Positions 8,582-15,974 of a stretch of DNA of 25,865 nt are shown here, in pieces. The stretch's first letter is position 1. Each line of letters begins with the position of its first letter. The notes beneath the pieces were generated by a model that was given only the letters and a program-made list of their open reading frames with translations, had not been told where the DNA came from and made no database searches. Origin of the DNA: a virus. The stretch lies in IMG/VR virus record IMGVR_UViG_3300033571_006587, positions 1 through 25,865 of that record. One strand, written 5' to 3'. Both the position numbers and the translations under genes were made by a program.

Positions 8582-9403
8582 ATGACTACCGCAATGATGC
8601 CACTAAAAGGCCAGCTGGGCAAGCACTGGAAAGTAACCAGCTATATGGGTTGGAGAATTCACCCAGTAAAAAAGACACGCAAGCACCACAACGGCACTGA
8701 CATTATTTATAGTGCTGGTAAGGATCGTGGTATCTATGCTCCATATGCTGGAACCGTTACCTATGCTGGCCCATCTAAGACCAAAAAGGATAACGGAGAG
8801 CCTAGTGGTTTTGGATATTACGTAAAGATTACCCACAACATTAATGGTAAGTTTTATAGCTCCTTGTATGCTCACCTTGTAAAGGGGTCAATGAAAGTAA
8901 AGCAGGGTGACAAGGTTAAGGCTGGAGATCTTCTTGGAACAATGGGGACCTCTGGTATGTCTACTGGCGTTCATCTTCACTGGGAAATCTGGAGAGGCAA
9001 GAGCCACGGATGGTCTGACGATGGTAAGGGATTCGTAGAGCCTATTGAATTTATGAAGGCCCTGATTGCTCTTGATGGAGCAGATAAGTATGCTGATGTT
9101 GCATCTACTAAGGCAAACAAGGCAAGCTCTCCAAATACTCCAGGAGCTGCTGCAAAGCCCGTAGAAGCCACAGCAAAGCCAACAGCACCTAAGCCTACAC
9201 CAAAACCTGCAACTAAGCCAGCTGTTACAAAGCCACCTGTCAAAAAACCTATTGCTAAGCCAAAGTCCTATAAGGTAGTTTCAGGAGACACCCTTGGCAA
9301 GATTGCTACTAGGTATAAGACAACTGTATCAGTTCTTGCAAAGCTGAATGGTATTAAGAATGCAAACTCAATCTCAGTAGGACAGGTTATAAAGCTACCA
9401 TAA
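8582..9403 (+). CDS. Endolysin-like M23 metallopeptidase with C-terminal LysM
   Basis: 273 residues. The M23 (lysostaphin/LytM) zinc site is complete: HNGTD (His 36, Asp 40), His 98 in YAHLV, and HLHWE (His 131 and His 133). A Pro/Ala/Lys-rich linker (about 165-225) leads to a LysM wall-binding domain (about 228-273, [17 protein letters not shown]). M23 enzymes cut the peptide cross-links of peptidoglycan. With no signal peptide, it needs a holin or virion delivery. The strong AAGGAG site and private -10 box suggest high late expression. It overlaps the next gene at TAATG. Confidence 0.93.
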   Translation: MTTAMMPLKGQLGKHWKVTSYMGWRIHPVKKTRKHHNGTDIIYSAGKDRGIYAPYAGTVTYAGPSKTKKDNGEPSGFGYYVKITHNINGKFYSSLYAHLVKGSMKVKQGDKVKAGDLLGTMGTSGMSTGVHLHWEIWRGKSHGWSDDGKGFVEPIEFMKALIALDGADKYADVASTKANKASSPNTPGAAAKPVEATAKPTAPKPTPKPATKPAVTKPPVKKPIAKPKSYKVVSGDTLGKIATRYKTTVSVLAKLNGIKNANSISVGQVIKLP

Positions 9404-9585
9404 TGGCAATGTATGAATATAAGTGCAGTGATTGTAATCAGGTTATAACGGTAACCAGATCTATAACTGACAAAGAAATAGTTCCAGGATGTCTTGCTTG
9501 CAAAATACCACTATCTAGGGTATACTCTTCTGTAGGAGTTACCTTTAATGGTGGCGGATTTTACAGCACAGACAAAGGAAAGTAA
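9403..9585 (+). CDS. FmdB-like zinc-ribbon protein
   Basis: 60 residues. YEYKCSDCNQ and GCLACKIPLSRVYS give two CxxC knuckles typical of the FmdB/CxxC zinc-ribbon family, and the end GGGFYSTDKGK matches that family well. The exact role is unknown; such proteins are thought to be regulatory. The first ATG overlaps the lysin stop, and a second ATG at 9409 is also possible. Confidence 0.85.
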   Translation: MAMYEYKCSDCNQVITVTRSITDKEIVPGCLACKIPLSRVYSSVGVTFNGGGFYSTDKGK

Positions 9586-9827
9586 TGCAACTTGTAACTG
9601 ACCAGCTTGAGTGGACCCTTGACAATACTGATAGATGTGATGCAGACTGCTCTGCCCAAGCATTTGTCAGGGCAGTTGGCGTAAATGGAGAACTATTGTT
9701 CTGCTCTCACCACTATAACAAGATTGTAGACAATGCCATTGGCTACGCTAATCTAGAAAAGTTTGCTTATCAAATAATTGATGAGCGTGAACGCCTAATT
9801 GAAAATAGGCTTATAGGAGAAAACTAA
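9585..9827 (+). CDS. DUF7455-like zinc protein
   Basis: 80 residues. The segment DRCDADCSAQAFVRA followed by GELLFCSHHYNK matches a small protein family common in actinobacteria and their phages (DUF7455 as I recall it), which likely binds zinc through the Cys and His residues. Function unknown. It is joined to both neighbours by one-base TAATG overlaps, so it belongs to a tight operon with the zinc ribbon and the nuclease. Confidence 0.8.
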   Translation: MQLVTDQLEWTLDNTDRCDADCSAQAFVRAVGVNGELLFCSHHYNKIVDNAIGYANLEKFAYQIIDERERLIENRLIGEN

Positions 9828-10225
9828 TGTATGAGTATTTTGTAAAAGAAGTTGTAAAGGTTGTTGATGGAGATACCATTGACGTTATTATTGATCTAGG
9901 ATTTGACATTATGTTTGCTTCTAGAGTGAGGCTAGCTGGTATTGATACCCCAGAGTCACGCACTGCTGACAAGAAGGAAAAGGCACTTGGTCTAGAGTCA
10001 AAGAAGTACCTTGAAACCAGGATTAAGGCAGCAAAGAATGTTGTTATTAAGACTGAGAAGCTTGATAGTTCTGAGAAGTACGGTCGTATTCTTGGCTGGC
10101 TCTACCTTGATGGCGATGGCAACTCAATCAATCATGAGATGATTGAGAAGGGTTATGCGTGGGGATACCTTGGAGATACCAAGGTAAAGGACTTTGACGC
10201 ATTGCTAGCTAAAAGACAGAAGTAA
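9827..10225 (+). CDS. Thermonuclease-family nuclease (SNase-like)
   Basis: 132 residues with the staphylococcal-nuclease OB fold. Visible features are KVVDGDT near the start, RVRLAGIDTPES with Arg 35, Asp 40 and Glu 43, and SSEKYGRILGWLY with Arg 87. These residues even share the numbering of the S. aureus catalytic set (Arg 35, Glu 43, Arg 87). The later INHEMIEKGYAWGY is a typical family end. It has no signal peptide, so it acts inside the cell, likely in breaking down host DNA or RNA to feed the reductase pathway. Confidence 0.92.
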   Translation: MYEYFVKEVVKVVDGDTIDVIIDLGFDIMFASRVRLAGIDTPESRTADKKEKALGLESKKYLETRIKAAKNVVIKTEKLDSSEKYGRILGWLYLDGDGNSINHEMIEKGYAWGYLGDTKVKDFDALLAKRQK

Positions 10226-10226
10226 T

Positions 10227-10550
10227 ATGGAAGACGAAATGCTAGAAAAGCTGATCTTGCAGGGATATGTTGAGCCTGCTGGAATCGATGCTGTTACTGG
10301 AGAGATGGTTTACTCTTTTACAGATGCTGCCAAAAGAGATATGCCCAACTTAGAAAAACAATTTGAGGAAGAGTTTCACAGAAACATTATGTTTTTCTGG
10401 CAAAAAGGATATCTAGATATGAATGTGTTTGAAGAAAATCCTGTAATCAGGATTAATCCAATGGCATTGGATGAGTCTGTTGTTGCATCTTTATCTATAG
10501 AACACAGACAGGCACTAAAGATAATCCTAGACGCACTTAGAATTCAATAG
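10227..10550 (+). CDS. Hypothetical phage protein, possibly winged-helix-like
   Basis: 107 residues, acidic and mostly helical. The N-terminal part (LEKLILQGYVEPAGIDAVTGEMVYSFTD) reads like a winged helix with a beta hairpin, but no definite DNA-binding signature is seen. It follows the nuclease stop by a single base. An ATG at 10239 is an alternative start. Confidence 0.7.
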   Translation: MEDEMLEKLILQGYVEPAGIDAVTGEMVYSFTDAAKRDMPNLEKQFEEEFHRNIMFFWQKGYLDMNVFEENPVIRINPMALDESVVASLSIEHRQALKIILDALRIQ

Positions 10551-10556
10551 TATAAT
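10551..10556 (+). promoter_or_regulatory. -10 box before the 10572 gene
   Basis: TATAAT directly after the stop of the previous gene and 15 bp before the ATG at 10572, with AAGGAG in between (10561-10566). The leader would be about 9 bases. Confidence 0.5.
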
Positions 10557-10571
10557 TGATTAAGGAGTGTT

Positions 10572-11000
10572 ATGGAAACTTTATTTGGATTTGTTCTAGC
10601 TTTTGCAGCTATATTTTTTATAAAAAGATTTATACTAACAGATAAACTTCTAAACAAAAATAAAACTGTTAGGGTTATATATAGGCAAAGCCATATATTT
10701 TCTCTTATTGCTCCTGCTCTTCCATATATGCCACTGCAAATATCACTCAAGCCCACGCAGTCATATCTTAATGAAGAAAAAAATAGACAAAGAACTATCT
10801 TTACAGAAGATAAGGCCTATTGGATTAAGGACAATGCCTTCTATGAGGCCAATCTTTCAAATGGAGAAATTGACACATCTACAATAAAAGTAGTTGACAC
10901 AATGACCATGGATAAGGTAGAATTAGACAAGATGATTTTCATTGTGCAAAAGCTTACGGAAGGTATGAGAAATGATTTTGGGAATCCAGGGATCAGCTGA
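10572..11000 (+). CDS. Membrane-anchored hypothetical protein
   Basis: 142 residues. One N-terminal transmembrane helix (about 3-18) is followed by a basic stretch (KRF, DKLLNKNK) that should stay in the cytoplasm, then a soluble domain with no recognised motif. An AAGGAG site lies upstream. The last 29 bp overlap the next gene in another frame. Confidence 0.7.
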   Translation: METLFGFVLAFAAIFFIKRFILTDKLLNKNKTVRVIYRQSHIFSLIAPALPYMPLQISLKPTQSYLNEEKNRQRTIFTEDKAYWIKDNAFYEANLSNGEIDTSTIKVVDTMTMDKVELDKMIFIVQKLTEGMRNDFGNPGIS

Positions 11001-11337
11001 GTTTAATGACTATAGCGTATTCCTTTCTGGCATGGGCCTAGCTCTTAAAAGAATGGATGCTTTAGGTCCAGAAGACAACACGTTTACAATTTTCTCTGTT
11101 GGTCCTAAGCGAGTAAGTGAAATGGGAATGGAGTTTGTCAATGTGTCTAACTTTAAGGCACGTGGAATTACGGCTAAGGTCGTAAGGGTTCCAGAATCTT
11201 GGGCAAAAGAAAATAGCGAAAACTTAGACATGTTTGTATATTTTTGCAATGAAAAGCAGTCTCTGTCTAGGCTAGCTGACACTTTAGATAAAAAAGAAGT
11301 CGATGTTCAAGTTATGAGATATCGAACCGTTAAATGA
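10972..11337 (+). CDS. Possible SLOG/Rossmann-like nucleotide-binding protein
   Basis: 121 residues. The start LGIQGSAEFNDYSVFLSGM resembles the first strand and turn of SLOG/DUF2493 (YspA-like) proteins, which bind nucleotide-like ligands. A second strand TFTIFSVGPKR and the FNDY segment fit that idea only loosely. The start lies 29 bp inside the previous gene with GGAAGG about 7 bp upstream. The family call is inference from pattern alone. Confidence 0.6.
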   Translation: MILGIQGSAEFNDYSVFLSGMGLALKRMDALGPEDNTFTIFSVGPKRVSEMGMEFVNVSNFKARGITAKVVRVPESWAKENSENLDMFVYFCNEKQSLSRLADTLDKKEVDVQVMRYRTVK

Positions 11338-11349
11338 TGAAAGGTGATT

Positions 11350-11559
11350 ATGTTAATTAATTCACTTGAAAAGATGGAAGAGATTGTTGCATCTAACAAG
11401 ACTCTTGCATGGATTGGGTGGGATGTTGTAGAAAACACATTCGATCCAGGTGCCCGCTTTAAGGTAGAGGGCGTACGTATCAACAATAAGTGGTATACAC
11501 AAAAGAAATTTGCTCTATCCACTCATGGTTGGGAGATTCCAAACAAATTTGTGAGGTAG
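11350..11559 (+). CDS. Small conserved hypothetical protein
   Basis: 69 residues from the ATG at 11350. The GTG at 11344 lies inside the GAAAGG ribosome site and is less likely. The protein is rich in aromatic residues (WIGWDVVE, WYTQKKF, HGWEIPNKFVR), suggesting a small folded beta domain. No function is recognised. It is followed 4 bp later by the WhiB gene, so they are co-transcribed. Confidence 0.72.
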   Translation: MLINSLEKMEEIVASNKTLAWIGWDVVENTFDPGARFKVEGVRINNKWYTQKKFALSTHGWEIPNKFVR

Positions 11560-11563
11560 CTAA

Positions 11564-11851
11564 ATGCAATCTCATAAATGGAAAGACCAGGCCAGATGTA
11601 AAGACTATGACTGGAACCTATTCTTTGACAAATACGAAGAAGATGTTAACCTAAGACCAGCCATAGATAGTCTATGCTCTGGATGCCCAGTAGCTAGGCA
11701 GTGTTTTGCTGTAGGAGTTTCTCAAAAAGAATGGGGAGTCTGGGGTGGTGTCTATCTAGAAGGTGGAAAAATCTCTAGAGAATTTAACAGGCATAGAACA
11801 AAGGCCAAGTGGGCAGAAACATGGAAATATTTAACGATGGACAATAAGTAA
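11564..11851 (+). CDS. WhiB-family transcriptional regulator
   Basis: 95 residues. The four iron-sulfur cysteines are present as Cys 12, Cys 38, Cys 41 and Cys 47 (CxxCxxxxxC), and GVWGG at about 58-62 is the family turn. A basic segment (REFNRHRTKAK) follows for DNA contact. WhiB proteins bind a [4Fe-4S] cluster and the primary sigma factor, and are confined to actinobacteria and their phages, which makes this the best host marker here. A phage copy probably redirects host transcription or blocks a host WhiB. Confidence 0.94.
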   Translation: MQSHKWKDQARCKDYDWNLFFDKYEEDVNLRPAIDSLCSGCPVARQCFAVGVSQKEWGVWGGVYLEGGKISREFNRHRTKAKWAETWKYLTMDNK

Positions 11852-12087
11852 TGTATACAGATGCAATGAAGAGGGCTTTTCATTCTATAACTCCTCCTAA
11901 AAATTTTGGGGTGCAGTTAATAGATAATGATAACTTTATCACCATTAAAGCAAAAGAAGAAGTTTTTATGAGGCTTACCGATGAGGACAAGCGTGGTGCC
12001 ATAGAGTATATGATTCGTGTTAAGAAAGCCTTAGAAGACAATGGTGCCATAGTTCTGATTGTTCGTGAGGGCGGTAAAGAGGTATGA
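11851..12087 (+). CDS. Hypothetical protein
   Basis: 78 residues, mixed charge, no clear motif. The middle (FITIKAKEEVFMRLTDEDKRG) suggests a small alpha/beta fold. Its ATG overlaps the WhiB stop by one base and its stop overlaps the next ATG (ATGA), so it is translated with both neighbours. Confidence 0.7.
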   Translation: MYTDAMKRAFHSITPPKNFGVQLIDNDNFITIKAKEEVFMRLTDEDKRGAIEYMIRVKKALEDNGAIVLIVREGGKEV

Positions 12088-12461
12088 GCATATTAGATCT
12101 AATTATTGTGTCTATTCTTGGTGTGATGCTAATGGTATCTACCGCTGCTGCTGCAGCTGTTAGTCTAAAGTATAAAAGATCGCTTGCAGTAGTTACACAG
12201 TTAGTTATTGATAAAAATGCACTATTGGATGAGCTGTCTAAGGCAAACTTTATTACTGAAAATAGTTCTGACCTAAATGATGGATTCATTAAGTTTCTTT
12301 CTGAGTCCAGGGATATGGCCTTTGAATACATCTCAGATGTTCAGGCATCTATTGAGTCACTAAAAGTGGCAATGGATCTTAGGGATGAAGAAATGATCAA
12401 CGAATCATACGTAAAACTAATAAGCTTTCTTCCATCAGAAAACCAAGATGTGGTAAACTAG
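12084..12461 (+). CDS. Single-pass membrane protein with helical cytoplasmic domain
   Basis: 125 residues. A transmembrane helix at about 5-27 (including a run of five Ala) is followed by a basic KYKR stop-transfer and a long helical, acidic domain. The phrase FIKFLSESRDMAFEYI and the end FLPSENQDVVN look like a conserved family in actinophages, of unknown function. ATGA overlap with the upstream gene. Confidence 0.73.
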   Translation: MSILDLIIVSILGVMLMVSTAAAAAVSLKYKRSLAVVTQLVIDKNALLDELSKANFITENSSDLNDGFIKFLSESRDMAFEYISDVQASIESLKVAMDLRDEEMINESYVKLISFLPSENQDVVN

Positions 12462-12473
12462 TATGGGAGAAAA

Positions 12474-12635
12474 ATGTTACCATTACGAGACTTAGAAGAG
12501 GCCATAGGTTGCTGCTGCTGTGCAGCGTCATCCTGTGACAATAAGTCATCTGCAACATACACAACACTAGAAGGAAGAGAAATTCCTTTATGTGAAGTTC
12601 ACTATCAGATGATTGCTTCTGAAACTTTGTGGTAA
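12474..12635 (+). CDS. Small Cys-rich protein, likely zinc-binding
   Basis: 53 residues. Four consecutive cysteines (GCCCCAA), a further Cys in ASSCDN, and PLCEVHY near the end form the Cys/His pattern of a compact zinc site, similar in layout to the DUF7455-like protein at 9585. A GGGAGA site precedes the ATG; the ATG at 12463 opens only a very short frame. Function unknown. Confidence 0.7.
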   Translation: MLPLRDLEEAIGCCCCAASSCDNKSSATYTTLEGREIPLCEVHYQMIASETLW

Positions 12636-12651
12636 CCGATAAGGAGAAATA

Positions 12652-13059
12652 ATGAATGAACAAATCAAGGCAGCATTGGACTCTTACCTAAGAAACCTTC
12701 TTGGTGTAGTCCTAGCACTTGTAACTACTACCATGGCAAATGCTGGTGTAGCTTCGCCTCTAGACTTTGGCCTAGGAGAGTGGCTAACCGTAGCTAATGG
12801 TTTGTGGGCAGCAGCAGTGCCAACCCTAATCCGTTATCTCAACAAGAAGGACCCAGCGTTTGGTCTTGTTGCTGAGACTCTGGCAAAGGGAGTAACTGAA
12901 AAGCTTGAGGCTGCAACCGTTGCAGCTCAGCCAGTTAAGAAGACATCTGCTGGATCTGGCAAGACAGCTTCTACTACAGTAAAGAAGCCAGCAGCTAAGA
13001 AGCCTGCAACTAAGAAGCCAGGCGGTGGCGGAGACGCTTCGCCAAAACAGGCTCAGTAG
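12652..13059 (+). CDS. Holin candidate with Lys/Ala/Pro-rich tail
   Basis: 135 residues. Two hydrophobic segments (about 15-33 and 43-60) are separated by a short loop. A conserved-looking stretch IRYLNKKDPAFG resembles holin-type proteins of actinophages. After residue 80 comes a basic low-complexity tail with repeated KKPAAKKPATKKP, like histone-H1 tails, which could bind acidic wall polymers or nucleic acid. The good AAGGAG site and the strong terminator just after support solid expression. Holin is my best guess; a DNA-membrane tether is an alternative. Confidence 0.68.
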   Translation: MNEQIKAALDSYLRNLLGVVLALVTTTMANAGVASPLDFGLGEWLTVANGLWAAAVPTLIRYLNKKDPAFGLVAETLAKGVTEKLEAATVAAQPVKKTSAGSGKTASTTVKKPAAKKPATKKPGGGGDASPKQAQ

Positions 13060-13074
13060 TTAAAAGAATAAAGA

Positions 13075-13106
13075 TAAGCGGATTGCATTGCAGTCCGCTT
13101 TTTCTT
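13075..13106 (+). terminator. Rho-independent terminator
   Basis: GCGGATTGC pairs with GCAGTCCGC (one wobble) around a 3-base ATT loop and is followed by TTTTTCTTTT. It ends the 8.5-13 kb operon, 15 bp after the last stop. Confidence 0.92.
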
Positions 13107-13110
13107 TTGC

Positions 13111-13116
13111 TATAAT
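13111..13116 (+). promoter_or_regulatory. Extended -10 box for the Hsp20 gene
   Basis: TGCTATAAT (extended form) directly follows the terminator and gives a leader of about 45 bases before the ATG at 13169, which has a strong AAGGAGG site. The leader contains TGCC-N7-GGCA, a small possible hairpin. Confidence 0.6.
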
Positions 13117-13168
13117 ATATATGCCTGCCATTTGGGGGCAACAACTCGCTTAACATAAGGAGGAAAAC

Positions 13169-13567
13169 ATGTCGAAGTATTACTTGACAGATCCGTTTGC
13201 AGCATTGGATAAAATGTTTGCAAACACAACCACAGCAACAAAGCCTAGCTATCCACCATACAACATTATTAGGTTTAATGATAATGAGTATGCTTTGCAA
13301 TTTGCGGTAGCTGGATTCAAGAAGCCAGACATTGACATTAGTGTCGAAAAGGGAACTCTTGTCATTGATGGAACCATGGCAGAAATGGACGATTCAGAAG
13401 GAACCTATGTCCACAAGGGTATCGCTGGAAGAAAGTTTAAAAGGCTATTTACTCTTCCAGAATACTTTGAGGTAGATGGTGCCAATCTAGAAGACGGCAT
13501 GCTCTGGATTTCTCTAAAGAGAAACATTCCAGAAGAGCAGAAGCCAAAGAAGATCACTATAGAATAG
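13169..13567 (+). CDS. Small heat-shock protein (Hsp20/alpha-crystallin)
   Basis: 132 residues, the normal size for the family. The N-terminal segment YPPYNIIRF leads into the alpha-crystallin beta sandwich: FAVAGFKKPDIDISVEKG, then TLVIDG, the IAGRKFKRLFTLPEYFEV stretch, and the late ANLEDGMLWISLKR strand. A C-terminal I-T-I tail gives the I-x-I motif for oligomer contact. It is an ATP-independent holdase. T4-like and cyanobacterial phages also carry such genes. It is transcribed alone from the -10 box at 13111. Confidence 0.95.
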   Translation: MSKYYLTDPFAALDKMFANTTTATKPSYPPYNIIRFNDNEYALQFAVAGFKKPDIDISVEKGTLVIDGTMAEMDDSEGTYVHKGIAGRKFKRLFTLPEYFEVDGANLEDGMLWISLKRNIPEEQKPKKITIE

Positions 13568-13569
13568 TG

Positions 13570-13575
13570 TATAAT
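13570..13575 (+). promoter_or_regulatory. -10 box of the candidate RNA
   Basis: TATAAT lies 2 bp after the Hsp20 stop and about 7 bp before GTCCCC, the first bases of the long stem at 13583. No -35 is obvious. Confidence 0.45.
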
Positions 13576-13581
13576 TAAAAA

Positions 13582-13669
13582 GTCCCCACACAGGACAAGG
13601 CTCGTTCACCTTAGGATGGCTAGTTACCTTTTTAGCTGGGCGTATGCCAAGGTATCTGTGTGGGGATTT
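13582..13669 (+). ncRNA. Candidate structured RNA or two-way terminator between convergent genes
   Basis: TCCCCACACAG (13583-13593) pairs perfectly with CTGTGTGGGGA (13656-13666). Inside are AAGG-N8-CCTT and TACCTT/AAGGTA, the latter enclosing GGC-GTAT-GCC, which together make a plausible three-way junction. A -10 box ends 6 bp before the RNA would start. On the minus strand the stem is followed by CTTTTT, so it may also stop transcripts of the oxygenase gene. The 62-base interior is too large for a simple terminator. Confidence 0.55.
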
Positions 13670-14233
13670 CTAATACTCTTTGATTGTTTTGACAAAAGAT
13701 GTTATGATATACCTTACACCAAAAGTAACGTCACGCACACCGTGGCTATATTCATCTGATCCAGGATGAATTACAAGATCTCCAGCCTTTGGTTTGTATT
13801 CGATTCCTAGGTTTGGGTAGTAAAGCTCTCCACCTACAAAATCAATATCACAAGTGTTTAAATAAAGCACCAGCCCATATAGGGTCTTCTGACTTAGTCC
13901 ATCACCACCATCTGAGTGGACTGCCATGCCAAGATCTTTGGATCTGCTCATAGTATTGAATCCAGTTAGAAAAATGTCTTCCTTCTTTATTTCCCAAACG
14001 CTTGCTATAATTTCGAGGGCTTGTTCAGAAGCCAGATTTCTAAAGTTGTCACTATAACTACCCAAAGAATAGTTTTTGTTTTTAAAATTTTCATTGCTGT
14101 ATTCGTTAAGAGCCGACCAGTCCTCCTCAGACAAGCCATTTGCCATAGAAACTATGTCAGCAATAGATATGTCATCTATAAAATTTGGAATAACTATAAT
14201 ATCGTTATTGTATGGCCTAGTAATTTGATACAT
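13670..14233 (-). CDS. 2-oxoglutarate/Fe(II)-dependent oxygenase (first of two)
   Basis: 187 residues. The iron triad is HSDGGD (His 106, Asp 108) and SHGV (His 164), with Arg 174 in GVRYIIT for 2-oxoglutarate. The layout is that of the prolyl-4-hydroxylase-like group. The substrate is unknown; phage members may modify proteins or small molecules. The second oxygenase (15975) is only distantly similar. Its ATG is 6 bp from a TATACT box with no ribosome site, so it looks leaderless, and it is divergent from the Tudor-like gene at 14269. Confidence 0.9.
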   Translation of the reverse strand: MYQITRPYNNDIIVIPNFIDDISIADIVSMANGLSEEDWSALNEYSNENFKNKNYSLGSYSDNFRNLASEQALEIIASVWEIKKEDIFLTGFNTMSRSKDLGMAVHSDGGDGLSQKTLYGLVLYLNTCDIDFVGGELYYPNLGIEYKPKAGDLVIHPGSDEYSHGVRDVTFGVRYIITSFVKTIKEY

Positions 14234-14239
14234 AACATA

Positions 14240-14262
14240 AGTATATCAGTTCGTGCTATAAT
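14240..14262. promoter_or_regulatory. Divergent pair of leaderless promoters
   Basis: The minus box TATACT (plus-strand 14240-14245) lies 6 bp from the oxygenase ATG. The plus box TGCTATAAT (TATAAT at 14257-14262, extended form) lies 6 bp from the ATG at 14269. The boxes are 11 bp apart, so both polymerases cannot bind at once. Confidence 0.65.
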
Positions 14263-14268
14263 ATACCT

Positions 14269-15492
14269 ATGCCATATCATGTTGGAGAAAAAGGGTCTTA
14301 CGGTTGTGAGGGTTACCCCGCCGTTAAAGACGATGGAACTGTAATGGGTTGCCACAGCACAGCTGAAGAAGCTGCTAATCAAATCTATGCCATTAACCAG
14401 TCTGAAGGTAACGTTGACGAAAAGGAAATGATTACCAATGATGGAGGAATGGGCATTAAAAATCCAGATCCCTGGCCAGTATCAAAGGCAGACCCATGTT
14501 GGGAAGGCTATACTCAGCGTGGCATGAAGCCAGATAAGGGTGGAAGAATGGTGCCAAACTGTGTTCCAGTATCTAAAGCAGATGCTGAGATTACTGAGGG
14601 CGACTTCGTAATAGCAATGACATCTGAAGGGCCAGTAGTTGGTCAGGTAGAGCATGTTATGCGTGAGGGTGGTAGATACGGAGAACCAGGAAATCCTTAT
14701 TCTGTAAATTCTACGCCAGAAAATCCAGCGGTAGCTGTTAGAATGCTAGAAGAAGAAGATGGAGTATACTATTACACACCTTATTCTATTGGTGCACTAA
14801 TGTCAAATGTTAGCAGAATTAATATGCCAAACATTTCTACAGAGGAATATGAAGAAGACGAAGACGAAATGGAAATGATGGCTAAGGCAGAGACTTTCAC
14901 TCCTAATGCTGGTATGAAGGCAGCTGCACGTCGTGCATTGAAGTGGAAAGAAGAGGGTAAGGCGACTGGTGCAGGAACTCCTGTAGGCTGGGGCCGTGCT
15001 AGCGATATTGTAGCTGGTAGAGCAATGTCTCTTAGCACTGTTAGACGTATGTTTTCATTCTTCTCTCGCCATGAACAGGCAAGCAAGGGTGGTAAGGACT
15101 TCAACAATACAAGCAATCCATCTAATGGTCGCATCATGTGGGATGCATGGGGTGGCAATGCAGGATTTGCCTGGTCCCGTGCTATCGTAAACAGAATGAA
15201 AGACAAGGCTTTATTTGCTGACTTTGGCAAGGACTGGACACGATCTACTGGCATGGTAGATTTGTTTAAGTCTATCGGTGTTGGCTCTATGGTATCTTGG
15301 AACTCTTCTGGTGGTCGTGCAGAAGGAAAGATTACTAGGATTATTCGTGATGGTCGCTACAATGTCCCTGGAACAGAGGTAACAGTGACTGGAACTCCAG
15401 AAGATCCAGCTGCAGTAATCCGTCTATATCGTGACGGAGAGCCCACAGACGTTATCGTAGCACACAAGCTAAAGACTCTGAGAGCCAAGTAA
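14269..15492 (+). CDS. Multidomain phage protein with two Tudor-like (HVA) domains
   Basis: 407 residues. The N-terminal module (GCEGYPAVKDDGTVMGCHSTAEEA, residues about 13-36, split here only for naming) resembles small modules found at the ends of phage maturation proteins. A first Tudor-like domain follows at about 105-185 (EGDFVIAMTSEGPVVGQVEH). The central helical module (about 210-325) contains FTPNAGMKAAARRAL and SFFSRHEQASKGGKDF, a stretch often seen in phage head-protease or portal-associated proteins. The C-terminal Tudor-like domain (about 340-405, VGSMVSWNSSGG) fits the hypervirulence-associated family. No protease motif is visible. It may be an accessory head or internal protein. 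Leaderless ATG. Confidence 0.72.
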   Translation: MPYHVGEKGSYGCEGYPAVKDDGTVMGCHSTAEEAANQIYAINQSEGNVDEKEMITNDGGMGIKNPDPWPVSKADPCWEGYTQRGMKPDKGGRMVPNCVPVSKADAEITEGDFVIAMTSEGPVVGQVEHVMREGGRYGEPGNPYSVNSTPENPAVAVRMLEEEDGVYYYTPYSIGALMSNVSRINMPNISTEEYEEDEDEMEMMAKAETFTPNAGMKAAARRALKWKEEGKATGAGTPVGWGRASDIVAGRAMSLSTVRRMFSFFSRHEQASKGGKDFNNTSNPSNGRIMWDAWGGNAGFAWSRAIVNRMKDKALFADFGKDWTRSTGMVDLFKSIGVGSMVSWNSSGGRAEGKITRIIRDGRYNVPGTEVTVTGTPEDPAAVIRLYRDGEPTDVIVAHKLKTLRAK

Positions 15493-15496
15493 ACCT

Positions 15497-15655
15497 TTAC
15501 GGGGTACTGATATACCCCTCTAAAATTGATTTAAGCTCAGAGACGTATTTATCGTAATCAATAGAGATAATTGTGTTGTCATTGTCAATCTTTAGTATCT
15601 TTATTTCTTTACCAATACTAAACAAAACTTCTTTAATTTGATCTTCAAGACTCAT
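15497..15655 (-). CDS. Small acidic hypothetical protein
   Basis: 52 residues, starting MSLEDQIKEVLF. A longer 83-residue frame exists, but its extra N-terminal part overlaps the HNH gene deeply, so I take the ATG at 15655. That ATG lies within the HNH gene's last codons (11-bp overlap), so the two are translated together. No motif is recognised; the ends are helical and the middle likely forms a beta hairpin. Confidence 0.6.
   Translation of the reverse strand: MSLEDQIKEVLFSIGKEIKILKIDNDNTIISIDYDKYVSELKSILEGYISTP
15501..15518. terminator. Hairpin between convergent genes
   Basis: GGGGTA and TACCCC form a 6-bp stem with a 6-base loop, overlapping the last codons of the leftward gene and 8 bp after the stop of the rightward one. 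It lacks a clean T-run in either direction, so terminator function is uncertain. Confidence 0.45.
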
Positions 15656-15926
15656 GTTCTTGTTCCCTCTGGTAGGTTCTAATTTTATGGCAGTTAGAGC
15701 AAACAACTTCGCACTTGGCAACTTCTTTCCATGCCATGTCTTCGCCATAATTTCTTAGCACACGATACACAACGTCAATTTTTTGAAACCCTGGCATGTG
15801 ATCAAACTCAAGAACGTAATGTGGGAAGTGATTTCTACAATCAGCACAGCCTTTTTTCTCTTTATAGAGGTGTAATTCCTCTAACACCGAAGCTACAGCT
15901 TTACGGTGCTTAGCCGTTTTTACCAT
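15645..15926 (-). CDS. HNH-type nuclease
   Basis: 93 residues. A zinc knuckle CADC at about 27-30 and CSNCH in the last third frame the HNH core, whose LEFDHMPG segment supplies the Asp-His of the catalytic finger. It is small and free-standing, like many phage HNH proteins, which can be homing nucleases or packaging helpers. No intron or intein is seen beside it. The region upstream is AT-rich, with no clear ribosome site. Confidence 0.82.
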   Translation of the reverse strand: MVKTAKHRKAVASVLEELHLYKEKKGCADCRNHFPHYVLEFDHMPGFQKIDVVYRVLRNYGEDMAWKEVAKCEVVCSNCHKIRTYQREQEHES

Positions 15927-15974
15927 ATGTAATAATTTTATCAGATGTTTGTGATAAATCTAGAACAAGTTTTG

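Noticed and set aside
13582-13669. Hammerhead-type self-cleaving ribozyme
   Set aside because: The conserved CUGAUGA and GAAA core is not present.
14781-15254. Minus-strand 157-residue ORF
   Set aside because: It is antisense to the well-supported multidomain gene and has no recognisable motif.
15656-15748. N-terminal extension of the small gene at 15497
   Set aside because: The longer start would overlap the HNH gene by over 100 bp in another frame; the ATG at 15655 in a short overlap is more usual.
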